Below are positions 36,211 through 46,715 of a DNA stretch of 64,000 nt, piece by piece. The position numbers and the translations under genes were made by a program. Source of the DNA: Buxus sempervirens (Eukaryota > Streptophyta > Magnoliopsida > Buxales > Buxaceae); contig OX387194.1 in the NCBI GenBank assembly GCA_947561395.2, positions 20,384,048 to 20,448,047 of the forward strand. The letters run 5' to 3'. Every line of letters starts with the position of its first letter. The first letter of the stretch is position 1. The notes beneath the pieces were generated by a model. The model made no database searches. It was not told the DNA's origin and saw only the letters and a list, made by a program, of their open reading frames with translations.

Positions 36211-38354
36211 CTAAAGAAGGAGAGCTAAAAGACTTGGATTTTCTTGTGGTGGTTTGCTCGTTTGGTGGAGGCTTGGTGGATTTTCGTTTAGCGAAGCTTG
36301 AGAGATTTGGGAAGAAATCTTCAAGGGGCTCAAGGGAGAGCTGTTTGTGGCTTGCTTTAGGATCAAGAGGTCGTGCTTGCTTGCTTGCTATAGGTAAGCA
36401 ACACCCTTCCAACCCAAAACCTTCTTGCTTTCTTGATTTGAAAAGATTTGAGATTTAGGGTTTTTGAATATTTATGTTTCCCTTACGAATAGGAAGTACA
36501 TGTGTTCATGGTTAGATGAGTACTAGGTGATAGCTTATCTGAGAGAAATTTAAGAGAAAAAAAGCATAGAAAAGGGGTTAGATTTGAGAAAACCCTAAAA
36601 ATTTGCGTTTGGGCGATTTTCGCGACCTGGAAATCGCCAGGGCGCCTGGCATAGTGCTCGAGCGCTATGCTAAGCACCCATTTTAACTATTGTTCATAGG
36701 CGAAGCTGCTTGAGTGCAATCGCGAGCACCCCTCTTGTGTTTTTTTTCTAAAAACTCAGAACCCGAGACTTGAATTTTTGGTTAAGCTGGGCGCTCGAGC
36801 GCAATTGTAGGTGCCTTGGGCAGTTTTGGGACTTTTGGGAATTATGAGTGTTTCCAATTACATATTGTTTTTATTTGAATCCAACCTATGTACAAATAGG
36901 ATTTTAGGTGTCTAGGAAGTGTTCCCACTGGAATTTCCTCAAAATTCAAATTAACCAAGAGTTTGGGTACGTTCTACTGAACTAGGTTTCATAGAGAGTT
37001 TTGGTTCCAGATTTCTATAGGAATGGTATATTTTAATTCGACCACTTGGAACACCTTTCAAATGATCCCTGGAAGTAGAAAACCAAAGCCAACACAAGTT
37101 GTGAATGTTTCTAATGAGTTGGGGCCTAGGTTTCCCAAGTAATGTGTGAAAAATTCATGATTTAAGACCATGAACTTGTCTTGTTGCTATTGTTTATTGT
37201 TATAGCATGTGATATATTATGAAGGGCATTGGCACAATTGTTAAACATGGTATGAAGGGCATTGGCCTGATATTTGACATATGTATGGAAGGCAGTGGCC
37301 CGATTCCATGAGGTAATGATAAAGGGCATTGGCCCAAGTTGATATGGGTGAGGCTATGAAGCTAACCTTTGAAATTTTACATGCATAAGTTGCATGAGAT
37401 GTGATACAGAAATTAATTAAATGAATTTGCATAATGAACAACCTTAATTTATGGATCCATAAATCTTAAGTAGGTATGTTTGTATATAATGCTATGACCG
37501 AGTTACTGTTGTTCTTGTATTGCTTCACCGTGTATTATTCCAGCACCAAGGAACATCGGTGGCCGATGCCCATAGCTACGGGGAATTGGCATGGATGCCC
37601 TGCGTCAAGGGGAATCGGCGTACAGTTGCCTAACGTCAAGGGGAATCGGCATCGGATGCCTAGTCCACCATGAGGAATCGGTGGAGTTGGATGTGGTCAT
37701 GTGCAATATGTATTAAACTACCTAGATAACAAATTGCTAAGACTTGATGCATGATTATTTCTTTATTGTTTGACTTGTACACATAAGCACGGACATACAC
37801 CACTTGCATGTATTATATTGAATTGATGGTGAATTTAACTATTATTTCAACCACCCGCATGTCATGATTTGTTCCGAATGATATTAGCATGAATTGCGCT
37901 TTCTCGAACATGCATGTGTTGGTTATTGAGACATTCGTCTCATAAGTTGTTCTATCAGTTTTGTTTTCAGAGCCGTCGACTTCCGATGTGAAGGACCGGA
38001 TTGGGAATAGAGGAAAGGAGAAAGCACCAAGGTACCGAGAGGAGGATTATTACCGTCCTACTTAGAGTTTCATTTTCTTATATATGATAGTTGTATATTT
38101 TGGATTGTAGACCCTTATAAGTGAGATGAGTGATTAGACACCTATCGTTTTTTTGTAATAGCCAAGTAGTTTTTGTATTTAACCATGTAGTTCATCGCAA
38201 GAATTGTTCATCTATATATACACTTTGATATGCACATGTATTAGCTGTCCTATCACTAAATTACCCATGTATTTATTAGGTTGAAAGGCCTACCCATAAT
38301 GACCAGGGACAAGTGAGTGCCTTGGATGGGCAAACCTAGTTCCGAGTCGTTATA
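36211..38354 (+). mobile_element. Third piece of the split LTR: intron-like part, hairpin, 3' end
   Basis: Continues after the solo LTR 32041-36205. It holds donor-like ATAG/GTAAGCAAC (near 36391), GCTCGAGCGC words (36600-36830), three GAAGGGCATTGGC units (37215-37340), four GGGGAATCGGCAT units of about 37 bp (37545-37690), hairpin 37927-37942, TTTTCAG (37970) and an exon-like frame. The 3' end is taken near 38354 (...GAGTCGTTATA) by likeness to other LTR ends. That border is uncertain. Confidence 0.55.
37971..38065 (+). other. Exon-like short reading frame in an LTR
   Basis: After TTTTCAG, an open frame of about 31 codons ends ...YREEDYYRPT and stop. Same phase as the other LTR frames; the middle is basic (RGKGEKAPR). 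Confidence 0.5.
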
Positions 38355-39646
38355 TTTCATGTGTTGGATTTATGAAAGCGAGGTTGAAAAACTCTTATGT
38401 GATTTGACAAGGCTTTTGGCCTATGGTTTTATTGGTGGTGGATGGGGAATTCCACTAGGCCCCGATTGGCTTGGCAATGGAAGGGGAATTCCACTTGGCA
38501 TATCTTATGATTTAGCAGTAGATGGGGAATCCCACTTGGCCCTGGTTTTAGCACTAGTTTCACTTACTGATTTGAACAATTTGGATTTGAGTCGTGAGTC
38601 GTCTAATTGGACATCGTTCTTAGTGTGGATCCACAGTGAGTCTAGTCAGTGTGTTGGTGTTGGCTTGTTAGACTTAATGTCCTTGTCCATATAGCTTTCC
38701 ACTGTGGGGTATCAATGAGGCCCTCTTCAGGCATAGAGGTGCTATGGCAACCACCCACTGTGGTGTATCAACGGGAGTTCTTGTGATTCATATGGTTTGG
38801 TTTAGTAGTGGATGGGGTATTCTATTTGGCCTTGATTATTGGTTTAATTGTCACTTGCTAGCCCATACAGGGGTGCTCGGCTTGTTGAGTTGTTCTTAGC
38901 TAGGCTTCTCTCTGTAAGTCGTGTAGGTGGCAAATCAACAGTGGTCATTAATCTAATTTAGAGACACGCTAACCCATGAGTCCTAACAAGACATGCTTGT
39001 AATATTTGATTGCTTTTATTGAACTGATTTCATGTGTTATCCGATTGAGATACTTTGACTTGAGACTTACACTTTATATTTGTGGATATTTTCATGATGT
39101 TATAAAACTGCATAAACTGTTTTTATATATGCATGTTTCTTGCTTACTGGGATTTTCGTCTCACGTGTGTTTTGTTTTACCAGATTTATTTTCGGATCCT
39201 CTTGGTGAGCCACGTACTGGGGCAGAGGTTGAGGGTGAGCTTAAGTACAGGCTAGAGGACTACTACCACCCATAGTAGGGTTCTCCTTGTGTTATTGTAT
39301 TTACTTTTTGAAAACTATAAATGGGATTGTAAATATTCTTTTTGGGACTTATATACTTGGGAGTTGATTTTTGGTATATGTCTGTATATATGAGAAAGAG
39401 AGATGGTGAGCATCTTAGTTGCCTTTTTGTATCCACAAATATCCCATCATTTGGAGTTATTATACAGGTGACCCTTTCGTATGACGGAAATTTGTATTCT
39501 ATGCTTCTTTAGCTTATGCACTCTGATGAATAATACTTTGTAATTGCCCAGGTTAATTGTATTAATTAGGTTCTTTTGGGCTTATAAGTAGGTCTCGGGG
39601 ATGAATCAATGTCGTGATAGGGCAAACCCGGTTGTAGGGCGCTACA
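38355..39646 (+). mobile_element. Partial chromovirus-like LTR, 3' part
   Basis: Contains three GATGGGGAATTCCACTTGGC units (38435-38545), a degenerate hairpin (39148-39163), TTTTACCAG (39183) and an exon-like frame. Ends GTAGGGCGCTACA at 39646. Its 5' part is replaced by the LTR ending near 38354. It sits inside the minus-strand LTR that starts at 39647, exactly at that LTR's acceptor-like site. Confidence 0.6.
39184..39275 (+). other. Exon-like short reading frame in an LTR
   Basis: Open frame of about 30 codons after TTTTACCAG, ending ...YRLEDYYHP and stop. The reading frame is also open upstream to 39006, across the hairpin. Confidence 0.5.
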
Positions 39647-40674
39647 TCTGAAAACAAAACCGATAAAAACAATAAATGAGAGAAAACATCTTAGTAAGTA
39701 GCCATGCAGAAGATTAAATTTTACACCATTCAAATATGCAGCAAATAATCAGGCAAACGAAAGCAGAAATAAAGATAACAAACCATAAATTAGAACAAAT
39801 ACAATAAGTCTTGCAAGACTCATGAAATATAAAACAGAGATAGATCGATAGACTATGCCTATATGCTATGTTCATGACTTATAAGCGAGCCAGCAGATAC
39901 CGGTTAGGCTATTCAACGCTAAACGGAAGGACTCAACCGATACTAGAATGATTTAGCATGTACGATCCAAACTATACTGAAGTGGATAATGTAGCAACCG
40001 ACCCATACCGGAGTAGTACCATCGTAAACATAATGGAATGCTAGTGACATAGAATTCAAACCACTCTAGAAAACCATTTCACTTACTAGCTACTCTATGG
40101 ATCCATGTAGAGCTAAGCCCACTCGACAAAGAAAACAAACACTGGGTAGAAGAAATACATCATAAAATAGCCGCATGTGCAAAAACACATATGTGTAAGA
40201 AACAAGCCCACATACGTGGAGACACATACGTGCCAAGAGTAAAGTGACCATAAAATCCATCTTATTAAATCATCATCTAAAATAGGCTCAAAATACCCAA
40301 ATCAGATTCAAGTTCTACTTGAATAATCTGGAACTCCAAACATATTCAAATAGTACAAATACAAGTGTTGAAACCGTTAAAAGTACCCCAAGTTAAAAGA
40401 AATTTATATGTTTACCAAAAACCCAAAAACTCAAGTCTTTTTAGCAAAACGTACCCAAAATCCTTATAAAAATCCAAATAATGTTTTGGCCAATGCAAAC
40501 ACCTTCAAAATACCCTAATCTTATTTTTACATGAGTTGGATTTCCTCAAAAATTATTTTAGAACCAAAAACTAGGTCAAATGGTTAAAACTATAAAATTT
40601 TGGGCAAGGACGCTCGAGCTGAGGTGGGGTGTTATATCAAGCGTCAAGAGTAAATGAATCTGGAAACTGGTCGC

Positions 40675-41005
40675 TGTAACGTCCCAGACCCATACCCATA
40701 AGATATTGTCTGCTCTGGGCCCAATGGGCCCTCACGGATTTGTTCTCAAGGGATAACACTAGAAAACTTCCCAATGGTCACCCATCCTAGCATTGCTCTC
40801 ACTCGAGCACGCTTAACTTGAGGGTTCCAAGGGGATTTAGTCACGTGTTATGCCTTAAAAGGTCTCTTGCTTTGTAAGGGATCACAAGATTGCTTATAGC
40901 ATCCCCGAGCATTGTGGGATCCCAACTATATGCACATCCTCGCATGGTAGCTTGCCCAGTGAGATTACCCATTCACTCACCCACTCAGACAGCCAGGATG
41001 TCACA
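40675..41005 (-). mobile_element. Cassandra: Cassandra solo LTR (TRIM element)
   Basis: 331 bp. The minus strand starts TGTGACATCCTGGCTGTC and ends GGGTCTGGGACGTTACA. Exact 5-bp duplication GTCGC (40670-40674 and 41006-41010). It contains a 5S-rRNA-like segment, the hallmark of Cassandra terminal-repeat retrotransposons in miniature, which are found across seed plants. Cassandra encodes no protein and uses 5S-type RNA polymerase III promoter boxes. No internal part remains. It is inserted in a chromovirus-like LTR. Confidence 0.93.
40761..40836 (-). other. 5S-rRNA-like segment inside Cassandra
   Basis: The minus strand reads AAGCGTGCTCGAGTGAGAGC, then AGGATGGGTGACC and GGGAAGTTTTC. This matches the 3' half of plant 5S rRNA, including the box A and box C regions of its internal promoter. 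It is not a functional 5S gene: the 5' part of 5S rRNA is diverged. Confidence 0.85.
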
Positions 41006-41557
41006 GTCGCTCTCTAGCGTGCTCAAACGATAGGTTGGGCGGAGTGTAATTTAGATAAGTTTGCTTGAGCACCTAATGTCATGTAACACTCGATCCTCAC
41101 TTTGAACGTTAGAAGGAATGAAGAATACAATGCTCAATTGACTATAGGCATAGGTCTAGCGTCCGAAATTTTCTCTTAGGTTTCAGCTTTAAAGAACTCA
41201 GACACTCAGTTGCTCGATCTAGCACTCGAGCTGGGTCGAGCGGTCTCAATTTAAGCCGTTGTGCCTTGAGTAGCGCTTGAGTGCACTTTGGGCGTCACAT
41301 GTAATTTGCAAAAACTGTGTTTTTCTTAACTCTACGAAATTTCAACACTAAAGCACTAAATCAAGATTCTAGCACTTCAAATCAAATCTAAAGCATTTAA
41401 TATCACTTTTAAAACATGCTAAATCAATCCAAATCGAATAGATCATAATATACTTGTATTTGCTCATCCAAAACCCACAATAAATCACTCAAATAATACA
41501 TGTTTATCAAAATTTATCGTATAATCCAAAAACATGATTTTGGTGCAAGTTTGAAGG

Positions 41558-44500
41558 TGTGAGACATGGGAAAATCACCTAGGATGATTCCCCTCCGTCA
41601 ACACACGGGCTCAACGAAAATATGGGAGAGTCGCTACCATTCAGATTTTTGAGATGTGAATAGACACCAAAAGATTCAAAATAAGCAAAAAGAGCTAAAA
41701 GGCAAATACTAGAGTAAAAATAACTCTACTTGAAAATCAAATCCAGAGATGGGTAAGGGGATTAGATTATGAACGGGGGAAGGTGTTAGGCACTCCCATT
41801 CACCCACACAAGGTGGTTGCCAAGTGTTGTTCATGCTAACAAATGAGAAAGCTTGCTAAAATAATCAAAAACCTTGAAAAAGGATTAAACAAATGTGTGA
41901 GACCTTCACATGAGAAATCTAAATGAATTCCAGATCCTCTTTTATGTCAATATCACTTCTGGAATATCACCAATAAATGGAAATCCAAGCAAAAGTTGCA
42001 CAAAACCAAGTTGAGACAAATCCGGAAAATTCGGTAAAGGATAATGCCATTTGTCTTGGAATCATTCAAATCCAATTTAAATGGAGCCAAACCAAATCCA
42101 TTTGAAAGATTATGGTAAATAAGAGACTCATGCAAAATTCCAATTAAATTCGGTTGAAATCCTAGGAGTTATGCTTCTTTTAAAAGTGCTGTTAGAGATA
42201 GTTAAAAGTGACAAGTGGGCAAGTTTGGAAAATTATTTAGAAAAATCGGCTCAATATAATTCCATGAAATTTGGTGTGAATGAAGTCTGTATGGCCATCT
42301 TTCAGATGAAACTAGCCTCATACAAAATCCATTCGGATGTGCCTTGGGTGATCTCCTGAAAAGGCCCCGAGGATCACAGGTTTGCCCAGAAAAGTGTCAT
42401 TAAGCAGTTCTAAGTAAATCTGTTACCAACGACACAAATGGAGTCAAAAAATTATGAAACCAACTGGATTTGAAACTAGACTCCCAAAGGAAAACTTAAA
42501 AACAAGAATCATTTGAATCGAACTTAAAACGAACACATGGCGCTCAGTCGAAGTGACAAGTTCCGTATTCAGACTTGAACTGACCTATCAACTTCGACAG
42601 AGAGGTGTCAAATATCCGCTTGATAGAAATTAATGAAATTTTACAGGCATAAACTAGACCGCCTCACCTTTCCCATGGCTCTAAAATCACTCCAAAATTC
42701 ATCCGGACGATGAAGTTACGAGTGTCCGAAGTTGGGGTATAGTTGCTGTCAAGTTAAGCCTTTTTGAAGAAAATCAACTCAAACAATGATAAAGTGTGTG
42801 GAATCCGTGCAAGATAAATCAAAACCATTTTGAAAAGATATTGAAGAACCTCTAGGAAGAAATGGGGCACAAGTTCGGCTCACCATCCTCTCCGATTGGA
42901 AAGGATATGCCAAAAACCCCAAAATTGAGCAAAAGTGCCCAAAACCGAGAGGTTAGACCTAGAGGCCTTCAAGATTTGAAATAAACTTGATTGAAATCGA
43001 TAACGAACATTCCAGAATTGCTTGGGGCTATTTATTTTAGATCTACCACAATGACGACAATAAATCCAAAATACAAGCCAAATCCGACAAAACAAGTGTT
43101 ATGTGTGTATGTGTAAAAATCCATTTTTTAACAATATAATAACATATAGCATGCATTTAAATCAATCAAATGGGGTTCTAAAACAACCTAGGGTTCCGTT
43201 CCATTATCGTTTCCCTTAGTTCTCTGTCCCCGTTAAACACGGTTCTTCAAGATAATCTTGGGGTACTTTGAATATGAAACGGTTTTCATAGAATCAAAAG
43301 GCTTATTCCAATCAAGGTTCTAGCACTAGGATCAATCCCCAGTCTTTTCCCCTAGATCTCGCCTTCACGTTTTATGGCTAGGGGGAGTCTCGAGGTACTT
43401 TGAGTAGGGGAAGGGTTTTCACACACATAGAAGAGGCCTTATTCTACAGAAAGGTAGAAGAAGAGATCTAGATCTAGAATGTAAAAACAGAAAATTAAAG
43501 GGAGGTTTGAGGCTTACCTGGGCTTCTGGAAGCAAAACTACAGCGGTTCCCCTCTTTACTCGGAGCTCTTTGATCTCCAACTTCTTGGCAAGAGTTAATG
43601 GCCATTTGCTTAAGGAGGAACCTCCTATTTATAGGCAAAGGCTAGGGTTAGGGTTGGTGGGATGGTAGACACAAACTAATGTCTAGTACCCACCAACCTT
43701 AACCCTAAGGCTATTTCCGAAATTTCCACTCATTTAATGAAGGATATGATGGTAAAAAGTGAAAACTCTCGGAAAACCCTAATTTTGAGCAAAAATAATG
43801 TATCCAACATATCAGGCCGAATACACAAGCACTTATATGTATCCGACATATGATGTCGGATACATTAAGAGCTAGTTATATCCGACAACTGATGTCAGAT
43901 ATGAAGAGGTATGCTTGTAGAGCTGGCAAAAAGTGAACCGACCCGACGGGCCAACCCGATTAACCCGATTATAAACGGGTTGGGTTGACCCGTTTATTAA
44001 TTGGGTTGGGTGCGGATTAAGGTTTTCCCAACCCGCCCATAATCGGGTCAACCCGATTATAACCCGTCCACCCGACGGGTTACCCGATTATAACCCAATC
44101 GCAAAACTCTTACTCTTCCGGTCTTCCGCTCTTCTGCCCCAAGGTGTTTGGGAGTCTCCCTCTCTTCTAGTTCTGTCCAGATCCTTCTGAGAGATCTGAG
44201 GTACCTGAATCCGGTCCTCTTCACGAAGCTCACAAACGAGTGGTCGCAAAAACGAGATCAAAACTCTATAGGATCATTTGTAGAAACCCTAGCTTCGGCG
44301 CAAAGATTGAACTGCATCTACGTACATTAACACTTAGGCGGAGAAATCATCCGCTAGAAGCCATTAACAGAAACTTCTTCAGCATAAGCATCGATTCACT
44401 CACATAGAGAGTAAGTTAAATCTGATAATTTTCTCTTTTATCCTCTGAAAGATGCTTCCAGCACCTTCTCTTCTTCACCGTGAGTTTTATACCATTTTAT

Positions 44501-45302
44501 CAGGACATGCGTGATGCGTATGTTACAAGAGATTAGGAGGGCAAAAAAGAAAAATAAAAGAAGAGGGCTCAAACAATATTTGTACCAAATTTTCCTATTA
44601 TAGCAAAATCAAAATAAAAAAAATTTGCTGGAAACGATAGCAAAGGGGCAAGAAGTGAAGAAACCCTAGATCGATTGAGATTGAAAAGTCCCGCTTCATT
44701 TTGGTCTGTTGCTGTTGAGCAATAGTTCGATGATTTCCGTGTACAGCTTGAAATCAAAATAAAAGAACTTAGAAGTCAGGACCTCCACCATCCACCATCC
44801 ACCATCGAAGAAGAAGAAGAAATTGCAGAGAATAACCTAAATCTCTCATATCTCAAACAAGAAGAGAGAAAAGAAGTCGTATGGAAAACGAAAATAGCGG
44901 GGGAAAAGCTCGCAGAAAAAGCACCCATAGCTAGGCTCTCTTTCCTCCCGGCTCCCGGTCATAGTCGTGTGGGGGAAAGCAAAACAGTCCATGGGGACGA
45001 AACCAATAATCAAGTTGGCAGGTTGAACCCGATTAGTGGCGGGTTGGGTTCGGTTTAAGGGTTTTCCAATCCGCCACTAATCGGGTTCAACCCGACCCAA
45101 CCCGATTAACTTTCAACCCGACCATGACCTGCCCGAACCCGACCCAACCCGACCCGTTGCCAGCTCTATATGCTTGTATCCGACCTGAGTTGTCGGATAC
45201 AAGGAAAAATGCACATTTCTCAAATTTTGTGCTGGTTTTAAAGGAAATAATGAATTTTGCCAATTATTCTTTATTTTTACTGTGCAATTTGGGGTGTCTA
45301 CA
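41558..45302 (-). mobile_element. Tat-like solo LTR holding a hAT transposon
   Basis: On the minus strand it starts TGTAGACACCCC (45302) and ends CCATGTCTCACA (41558). GAAGG stands on both sides (41553-41557 and 45303-45307). Without the hAT insertion (43918-45168 plus one 8-bp duplication) it is about 2.49 kb. TATA box at 43625-43634 (minus), donor-like CCAG/GTAAGCC near 43512, GTATCCGAC-type inverted words at 43800-43910 and 45175-45200, and a primer-site-like TGGTAGCGACTCTC near 41627-41640 inside the LTR. A solo LTR without genes. Confidence 0.87.
43918..45168. mobile_element. Non-autonomous hAT transposon, exact 8-bp target duplication
   Basis: 1251 bp with terminal inverted repeats TAGAGCTGGCAA and TTGCCAGCTCTA, flanked by TATGCTTG on both sides (43910-43917 and 45169-45176). 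Ends and duplication length are typical of hAT. Inside each end lie dense CCCGACCC/GGGTTGGG and CCCGATTA/TAATCGGG words (43930-44100 and 45010-45150), as in hAT subterminal regions where transposase binds. The middle (about 44100-45000) has open frames of at most about 60 codons and no transposase motif, so it would depend on a transposase made elsewhere. Confidence 0.93.
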
Positions 45303-45307
45303 GAAGG

Positions 45308-46071
45308 GGCTACTTACTTGCTATTATAGATTAAATCTTCCCCAAAAGGATTCAGACAACTCCTTTTCAATCCAACGAAAACAACAAACTTCTTCTCTTC
45401 TATTCGATCTAAGACAAAGTTTCACATGAAACCACAACTTAGATTTCTATAGACAATGTTTAGTTATTGATACATATCTGAGAGTTGTTTACTTACCTAG
45501 ATTTTAGAAGAACAAGTCCACTTCTCTCCTCTTGGATCTGATCAATACCAAACCAACAATGAGGAACAAAACGAATGAAGAATCCCAATGAAGAGCAAAG
45601 GTTGCAGCTACACTTTCCTTTCTCCCTCTTCTTCCTATTGCAAATAGCAACCTTCTATTTTTTTTTTCTTTTTCTTCTTTAGATTTTCAATCAAGCCAAA
45701 AGTTCAACCCTAAAAATCACCTTCCTTATATACGCTTCTTTCCTTAACCAAAATATTTCATCGTAAACAAAACAACCTAGCCGTCCACATATAAATATGC
45801 TTGGGTTCGACCAAGCATAAAATATAATTTCTATTATTTTTTTTCAGGAATATAGGTTTTAAATAAACATTTAACAAACAATTAATAATAATAATAATAA
45901 TAATAACACTTGAATATAAAATTACTTTGAATTTAATTCTCCAAAATCATTGGGTTACTTGCATCTCTCCGAGTTGATCCAAAATCTCACTCTCTGCAAA
46001 TAATAATAACAATTTTTGTCATATTATATATTTTATTTAATTATTTAATTTCTAAAAATCTCGGGTTTTAG
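45308..46071 (-). mobile_element. Promoter part of the LTR split at 41557
   Basis: Right end ...CGGGTTTTAGA at about 46071, a decayed form of the GGGGTTTTACA terminus. TATA-like GCGTATATAAGG (45724-45735, minus). A short (AAT)n tract lies at 45885-45907. Confidence 0.6.
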
Positions 46072-46326
46072 AGCATGTCACACTAATGTCTAATTAAAAT
46101 GGTGGAGGGTGATAAAACAAGGACTGATGTATCCAATGTCTAACTAATACATACAGAAAATCTTTTCAATAGATTCCCGGCCTCTAAAATCTACCAATTC
46201 TGTGCTAATTGCTAACAGAGTAAAAATATTTGCTATTGGGAAAGAAAGAGAGCTGGAGGAATATTATTGAAAGAGGAGAAAATCACAAGAAGATTTAGAA
46301 ATTTCAACGTATTATAAAGCATCTAA
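46072..46326. other. Flank between LTR nest and LINE, no gene seen
   Basis: AT-rich DNA without recognisable features; it ends in the first copy of the LINE target duplication. Confidence 0.5.
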
Positions 46327-46354
46327 GGTTTTTGAATTCTAATGAACACTTGTG

Positions 46355-46660
46355 AGCGGGAGCGGACCTGGGAGGCGACCTGGTGTGCGGACCTGGGAGG
46401 CGACCTTGTGAGCAGACCTGGGAGCGGGAGGCGACCTGGGATTTCTTGTTTTGACAACACCAACCTGGGATTCTTCTGGACTGAGGCGACCTGGGAGGCG
46501 ACCTGGGGTTGAGTGACCTGGGGTTGAGCGACCTGCGACCTGGAACCTTGGACCTGGGACCTGGGGACCTGGGACCTGGGGCAAAGCAACCTGCGACCTG
46601 GGACCTGGGGACCTGGAACTGCGCCCTTGGACCTGAGACCTGGGACCTACGCTCCTGTCG
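46355..46660. repeat. GACCTGGGA/GCGACCTGGG array in the LINE 5' region
   Basis: About 300 bp made almost only of GACCTGGG, GGCGACCTGGGAG and GTTGAGCGACCTG words, in several short units (7-20 bp). It ends about 60 bases before the ORF1 start. The tract is GC-rich in an AT-rich neighbourhood. It may act as an internal promoter array, as tandem 5' repeats do in some other LINEs, but that is inference. Confidence 0.8.
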
Positions 46661-46715
46661 CCAGTTCCCCTGAGCGGACGCTTCATCTCCCCTCCTGACG
46701 CTTCACCTTCTTTCC

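Larger units (their letters stand above)
39647..41557 (-). mobile_element. Chromovirus-like LTR, part (rest at 45308-46071)
   Basis: Minus-strand LTR sequence. It resembles the LTR at 25482-31121 over 39860-40110 (conserved ACTACTCCGGTATCGGTTGAG-like text on the minus strand). Word arrays with GCTCGAGC, GCTCAAACG and CACTCGAGC lie at 40605-40680 and 41020-41295. A Cassandra solo LTR interrupts it at 40675-41005, and a Tat-like solo LTR (41558-45302) splits it from its promoter part. Its far 3' end is cut off at 39647. Confidence 0.65.

Noticed and set aside
25182-38359. Exact borders and duplication for the split LTR (25178-38354 pieces)
   Set aside because: Candidate flanks (CATGTG at 25178 and 38358) do not leave TG...CA termini; borders are left uncertain.
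40761-40836. A host 5S rRNA gene
   Set aside because: Only part of 5S is similar, and it lies inside a 331-bp Cassandra LTR with a target duplication.
41627-41640. Primer binding site marking an LTR border at about 41640
   Set aside because: The exact GAAGG duplication puts the border at 41558; the site is the inner copy found in all Tat-like LTRs.
46323-46686. Minus-strand coding frames rich in SQVPGSQ-like repeats
   Set aside because: They are translations of the GACCTGGG array of the LINE 5' region.
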